Source: Lachnospiraceae bacterium UBA4631
Lineage (GTDB): Bacteria > Bacillota > Clostridia > Lachnospirales > Lachnospiraceae
Length of the DNA: 48,273 nucleotides
Assembly: GCA_002406015.1 (NCBI GenBank)
Contig: DHMX01000029.1
Span: 1-48,273 of the forward strand
Direction of reading: 5' to 3'
Part shown: positions 44,736 to 48,273 of the stretch, one piece after another
Numbering within the stretch: the first letter of the stretch is position 1
Layout: every line of letters begins with the position of its first letter
The notes under the pieces: generated by a model
What the model saw: only the letters and a program-made list of their open reading frames with translations
The model's database searches: none
What the model was told of the DNA's origin: nothing
Translations under genes and position numbers: made by a program

Positions 44736-45545
44736 ATAAAGTACTTGTTTTGGAATTTGTATAAAAAGAATTTAATAGGTCCGCTTTTACAAATTGTTTT
44801 AGAGAATGAAATAGATATTGTAGCCTTAGTTGAAACGGAAAATTTAGATATGCAAGGGGTAATAAACGCATTAAAATTGCAAAATCAAGAATGGAAAGTA
44901 CTAGAGATATGCCCTGAGGCCGATATAAGAGTGTTGGCAAAAAGACATATACATATTTCAGTTCATAAGGAGGATAAAAGATATACTTCATATAAAATTT
45001 TCGAAGGGAAAGAAATATATTTATTTAATGTTGTTCATTTGTCTAGTCCTTTATATTTAGAAGAGTTTGCACGTGATCAACGAGCGATAAATGTTAGTCG
45101 AGTATTAAGGAAGATAGAAGACGGGATTTTTGCAGAATCAGAATTTAAAAGTATCGTAGTGGGAGATTTTAATTTGCAACCATACTCTTTGGGAATATCA
45201 AGTGTGCATGGATTTAATGCAACGATGTCAATAACGAAAGCCAAGAAAAAATTTCGGAAAGTAGAAGATGAACCAAAATTATTTTATTTCAATCCGACAT
45301 GGAAATTAATGGGCGATAATAAGATTGTTCAGGGGACTTACTATAACAGTAGCGATCAACAGGAAAGATCAATATTTTGGTATTCTTTTGATGAAATTTT
45401 AATTAGACCATTTTTTATAGATAGGTTTAATTGGGATTATTTTGAAATAATTGAGAAGACAGATAAGTATGATTTTGTTAGTAATGCAAAGATTGATAAA
45501 ACTAATTATTCAGATCATTTACCAATAAAATTTGAGATTATGTAG
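44736..45545 (+). CDS. Endonuclease/exonuclease/phosphatase (EEP) family protein
   Basis: A protein of about 269 residues with the EEP core: FWN near residue 7, ALVETEN (metal-binding Glu), VVGDFNLQPYS (GDxN motif) and a terminal YSDHLPI. It is a Mg-dependent nuclease or phosphatase. There is no ATG at the natural start: GGAGG (44722-44726) is followed by ATT (44733) and ATA (44736), then AAG TAC TTG; the family usually begins MK-hydrophobic-FWN, so ATA would be the initiator, or ATT, or less well TTG at 44745. It is coupled to a small unknown gene 12 bases downstream. Confidence 0.85.
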   Translation: MKYLFWNLYKKNLIGPLLQIVLENEIDIVALVETENLDMQGVINALKLQNQEWKVLEICPEADIRVLAKRHIHISVHKEDKRYTSYKIFEGKEIYLFNVVHLSSPLYLEEFARDQRAINVSRVLRKIEDGIFAESEFKSIVVGDFNLQPYSLGISSVHGFNATMSITKAKKKFRKVEDEPKLFYFNPTWKLMGDNKIVQGTYYNSSDQQERSIFWYSFDEILIRPFFIDRFNWDYFEIIEKTDKYDFVSNAKIDKTNYSDHLPIKFEIM

Positions 45546-45557
45546 GGAGGATATGAT

Positions 45558-45998
45558 ATGTCACGAGATTTTTGGGGATTTAAAGATTATAGAGATTTAG
45601 AAAAAAGTACAAAGGATATGCCAGATACTATATTAAAAGAGCAAATAACATTGTTAGGAGAAAAAACTAATTTTACCATTTATGGCAAACCTGTTTTCAT
45701 AAAGGTTAAATCGGAAGAAATTGAATATAAAGTTGCTACAATATTTAATATAGTTGTGCCTGCATTAGATAATTATGAAAAAACTATTCTCATTATGTAT
45801 TCAAATCCTGAAACAGAATATCCTGTAGGAATTACCTTGGAAAGTAGCTTTGAGGAAGATTGTGAAATGTTTATTCCGAAATACACATGTAATGATAAAG
45901 AATCATTTGAAGCAGCAATTACAGAAATTTTGTCATCAGAACAGGTGATGAAAGTGATTCAGATGTTATATTCTAAGGCGGCTATGTTATCAAATTAG
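45558..45998 (+). CDS. Unknown protein partnering the EEP gene
   Basis: A 146-residue acidic protein (FWGFKDYRDLEK..., NYEKTILIMYSNPETEYPVG, many E) with no membrane helix or known motif. It has GGAGG upstream and starts 12 bases after the EEP stop, so the two are an operon. The small acidic partner of a nuclease could be an inhibitor or antitoxin; that is inference from order and charge only. Confidence 0.7.
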   Translation: MSRDFWGFKDYRDLEKSTKDMPDTILKEQITLLGEKTNFTIYGKPVFIKVKSEEIEYKVATIFNIVVPALDNYEKTILIMYSNPETEYPVGITLESSFEEDCEMFIPKYTCNDKESFEAAITEILSSEQVMKVIQMLYSKAAMLSN

Positions 45999-46060
45999 CA
46001 TGGTGATTTTGATATATAATTATGTTTCTGATTGAGAAGTTAGTACATGGCTAATTTGGT

Positions 46061-46148
46061 GAGGGAAAGGCTATCCCTCTAAGTGGGATATAAACCTTTT
46101 CGCAAAAGGTGACGGTTTCGCTATTTAGTATAAGAAATAACTTTCACC
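46061..46148 (+). other. Structured intergenic segment with nested hairpins
   Basis: GAGGGA/TCCCTC (46061-46066 with 46074-46079), CCTTTT-CGC-AAAAGG (46095-46109), AAACC/GGTTT (46092-46096 with 46114-46118) and GGTGA/TCACC (46108-46112 with 46144-46148). It lies in the gap 45999-46257 between the EEP operon and a decayed XRE gene. It could be a structured RNA or a leftover of a mobile element; no class was recognised. Confidence 0.4.
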
Positions 46149-46257
46149 GCATGTGGAGTGTGTAGTATTGTTGTCAAAAGTACAGAATTGAATACCGAAA
46201 AGGGCTTGATTATTTGCATTAAAACTAACAAGGGTTGCGAATAGGAGCGACGAATAT

Positions 46258-46490
46258 ATAATTAAGAACAATATAGAAGTAGATGTAAATGTAAAGTGCA
46301 TAGAGAACGGAACTATTCAGACGCAGCTTGCGGATACAATCGGAACAACAAGTCAGTATATTAATCGCATCATCAAAAGCAGGACGGTGTTGTGAATAAG
46401 ACCTTCGTACAGATGCTTGAGGCTTTGGAATATGATATTGAACTGACCTATGTGAAAAGAAAATGTGACATCACTGGTGACACTTTTTGA
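46258..46490 (+). pseudogene. Decayed XRE-type regulator gene
   Basis: Translation gives IIKNNIEVDVNVKCIENG, TQLADTIGTTSQYINRIIKSR, then a frameshift near 46385 and continued as DGVVNKTFVQMLEALEYDIELTYVKRK. This is the usual helix-turn-helix partner encoded before RhuM genes. The start position holds ATA (46258) after AGGAG where ATG is expected, so both the start and the frame are damaged. Confidence 0.8.
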
Positions 46491-46504
46491 TGGAGGTGCC
46501 CAAG

Positions 46505-47098
46505 ATGACAAAAAAGAAAATGAAATAACCATTCGTTCAGGTGCGGCGGAATATTTGACCTATGTTGCTTCTGTGGGAGAGCAGGAAGACAGTATCGAAA
46601 TGCGTTATGAGGACGAAAATATATGGCTCACATAGAAAAATGGCTACGCTTTATGATGTTGCTCTGCCGACAATCAATGAGCATATCAAAAAAATATATG
46701 CTGACAGCGAATTAGAGGAGTCGGCAACTATTCGGAAATTCCGAATAGTTCAAACAGAGGGCAATCGTCAGGTCCAGAGAGAAACAATTGCCCAAAATTA
46801 TCTGAGTGAAGACGAATTGCATCAACTGAACTGTATGGTAACTGCATATTTGGATTTTGCAGAAAATATGACGTTAAGGCGTATTCCTCTTACTATGGAG
46901 GATTGGGAAAAGATACTCAACAGTTTTATAGAAATGTTTGATTATGGTATTTTGCAGGATGCCGGAAAGGTTTCCGCTGAAATAGCAAAACTCCACGCAG
47001 AAACAGAGTTCGAGAAATATCGTGTAATTCAGGACAGATTGTTTATATCTGACTATGACAGATATTTGCTTGAGTTAGAAGAAAAGGCAAAAAAATAG
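46505..47098 (+). pseudogene. Decayed RhuM-family gene
   Basis: Parts of a RhuM protein remain: ENEITIRSG, EYLTYVASVGEQEDSIEMRYEDENIWL, then MATLYDVALPTINEHIKKIYADSELEE, and NYLSEDELHQLNCMVTAYLDFAENMTLRRIPLTMEDW at the end. There is a frameshift near 46515, a stop where Gln is expected (IWLT-stop near 46634) with a second frame change, and the long middle segment between RETI and AQNYL is missing (more than 100 residues). Only the part from 46562 is an open frame. Not functional. Confidence 0.85.
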
Positions 47099-47142
47099 AT
47101 AAACACAATAGCAAATCTGAGGATTAAGGAGAATGCGAGTAT

Positions 47143-47775
47143 ATGGCTTTTGATTTCAAAAAAGAATACAAGGAATTTTATATGCCGAAAAACAAGCCGG
47201 AAATTGTAAATGTTTCGAAGGCTAACTATATAGCTGTCAGAGGAAAAGGTAATCCAAACGAAGAAGGTGGTGCGTATCAGCAAGCAATCGGAATTTTATA
47301 TGCCGTTGCATATACTCTGAAAATGAGTTATAAGACTGATTATAAAATTGAAGGATTCTTTGAATACGTTGTTCCGCCTCTTGAAAGCTTCTGGTGGCAG
47401 GATGGAGTTGATGGTGTAGATTATGTAAACAAATCAACATTCAATTGGATTTCTGTCATCCGTTTGCCGGATTTTATTACTGAAAAAGATTTTAACTGGG
47501 CAGTGGAAACGGCAACTAAAAAGAAGAAATTGGATTGCTCATCCGCTGAATTTTTAACCGTTGATGAGGGTCTTTGTGTACAGATTATGCATTTGGGTGC
47601 TTTTGATGATGAACCTACAACGGTTGCACTTATGGATGAATATCTGGATGAAAATGGATATGTTAATGATATAACTGGTACAAGGCTTCATCATGAAATT
47701 TATATGTCTGATGCGAGAAAAGTTGCTCCAGAAAAATGGAAAACAGTCATCAGACATCCGATAAAGAAAGCGTAA
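47143..47775 (+). CDS. Standalone GyrI-like small-molecule-binding protein
   Basis: A 210-residue protein of the GyrI-like/YjeC-type family: SKANYIAVRGKGNPNEEGGAYQQAIGILYAVAYTLKM, EGFFEYVVPPLESFWW and LHHEIYMSDARKVAPEKWKTVIRHPI. No helix-turn-helix is present. Such proteins bind or hydrolyse small toxic compounds. It follows the RhuM remnant by 44 bases with AAGGAG. Confidence 0.87.
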   Translation: MAFDFKKEYKEFYMPKNKPEIVNVSKANYIAVRGKGNPNEEGGAYQQAIGILYAVAYTLKMSYKTDYKIEGFFEYVVPPLESFWWQDGVDGVDYVNKSTFNWISVIRLPDFITEKDFNWAVETATKKKKLDCSSAEFLTVDEGLCVQIMHLGAFDDEPTTVALMDEYLDENGYVNDITGTRLHHEIYMSDARKVAPEKWKTVIRHPIKKA

Positions 47776-47801
47776 ATTTGGATTTTGTGGAGGTAATTAA
47801 A

Positions 47802-48203
47802 ATGAGACTTGATGGGTTTGGTTTGTTTGTAAATGATATGGCTAATATGATTCGTTTTTATAGAGATGTTTTAGGATTTGAAATTAAAGAAGGCGAAGAT
47901 ACTTCAAACGTGTATCTAATTAAGGATGATACATTATTTCTTTTGTATGGGAGAAATGATTTTGAGAAAATGACAAGTCGTAGATATGAGTATATAAAGG
48001 GGCTTAATGGTCACGCGGAAATTGCGTTGTATGTTGATACCTTTGAAGAAGTGGATGCTGAATATGAAAAGGCTATCAGTAAAGGAGCCATTTCTGTATT
48101 AGAACCAGAAACAGAACCTTGGGGACAAAGGACATGTTATATAGCGGACCCAGAAGGGAATTTGATTGAAATTGGTTCTTTTAATAAGCCGTTTAGAAGT
48201 TAA
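47802..48203 (+). CDS. VOC-family (glyoxalase-like) protein
   Basis: A 133-residue protein with two beta-alpha-beta-beta-beta repeats: FGLFVNDMANMIRFYRDVLGFEI and EIALYVDTFEEVDAEYEKAISKGA, then WGQRTCYIADPEGNLIEIGSF. It is a resistance- or isomerase-type member of the vicinal oxygen chelate family. The ATG at 47802 follows GGAGG by 9 bases; the frame is open upstream to 47736 without a site. Confidence 0.87.
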   Translation: MRLDGFGLFVNDMANMIRFYRDVLGFEIKEGEDTSNVYLIKDDTLFLLYGRNDFEKMTSRRYEYIKGLNGHAEIALYVDTFEEVDAEYEKAISKGAISVLEPETEPWGQRTCYIADPEGNLIEIGSFNKPFRS

Positions 48204-48263
48204 ACTTTCAGTCTTGTAGAGAGATGAAAGCACTTAATTATTTGAACTTATTAGCGAGGTAGT

Positions 48264-48273
48264 AATATGATTA
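48264..48273 (+). CDS. Start of a further gene cut by the window edge
   Basis: GAGG then ATGATTA at the last ten bases suggests a new start codon. Nothing more can be said. Confidence 0.3.

Noticed and set aside
46039..46055. GTTAG-N7-CTAAT resembling the DtxR box
   Set aside because: The spacer is one base too long and there is no promoter next to it.

Overview
The window looks like chromosomal DNA of an anaerobic gut Firmicute of the Lachnospiraceae type. Genes carry strong AGGAGG-type ribosome binding sites, codon use is moderately AT-rich, and the families present are typical of that group: HcnABC-like dehydrogenase subunits, FeoA-FeoA-FeoB with the small Cys-rich FeoB partner, a choice-of-anchor A surface protein, an NfeD/SPFH pair and several MATE/CPBP/MerR accessory genes. 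The genus cannot be fixed from the sequence alone. No rRNA, tRNA or CRISPR array was seen.

Layout. (1) 32-5830: a six-gene operon with an ornithine-cyclodeaminase-family protein, a three-part FAD/Fe-S dehydrogenase (HcnA/HcnB/BFD/HcnC-like) and an Fe-type alcohol dehydrogenase; it resembles opine or amine catabolism and ends at a strong terminator. (2) 6112-11780: a four-gene operon of two membrane-anchored extracellular proteins (propeller-like and solute-binding-like), an ABC ATPase and a large, internally duplicated permease. (3) 11800-14843: a divergently transcribed membrane glycosyltransferase and a repeat-rich surface protein. (4) 15005-22719: a metal-homeostasis block with a DtxR regulator, feoA-feoA-feoB, a Cys-rich small protein, a Fur-like protein, then a PacL-like membrane protein, a P1B-type ATPase and a ZIP transporter. 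(5) 22841-24615: an SDR/ketopantoate-reductase-like pair. (6) 24579-28489: an accessory stretch with a GGDEF remnant, a membrane MerR regulator, a CPBP protease, an integrase stub and a MarR/redox operon. (7) 28790-34829: ATC hydrolase, GNAT, a MATE pump behind an attenuator that looks like a guanidine-IV (mepA) riboswitch, a DUF3592-like protein, enolase, a tiny membrane peptide and an XRE regulator. (8) 35074-43547: EAL phosphodiesterase, RF3, NfeD, SPFH protein, a second ketopantoate reductase and RlmD, with three unrelated intergenic tandem-repeat arrays. (9) 43702-48273: an AT-rich accessory island with an AlbA_2 protein, an EEP nuclease plus an unknown partner, decayed XRE and RhuM genes, a GyrI-like protein and a VOC protein.

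The strongest regulatory signal is a shared inverted repeat, GTTAGTN4ACTAAC, found at four places: the feoA promoter, upstream of feoB, the enolase promoter, and the promoter of an otherwise unannotated 43-residue membrane peptide. With the DtxR gene next to feoA, this points to a small local iron regulon. The best candidates for undescribed biology are the EEP-nuclease/unknown-partner cassette near AlbA_2, the duplicated-permease ABC module with its two anchored ectodomain proteins, and the iron-box membrane peptide.
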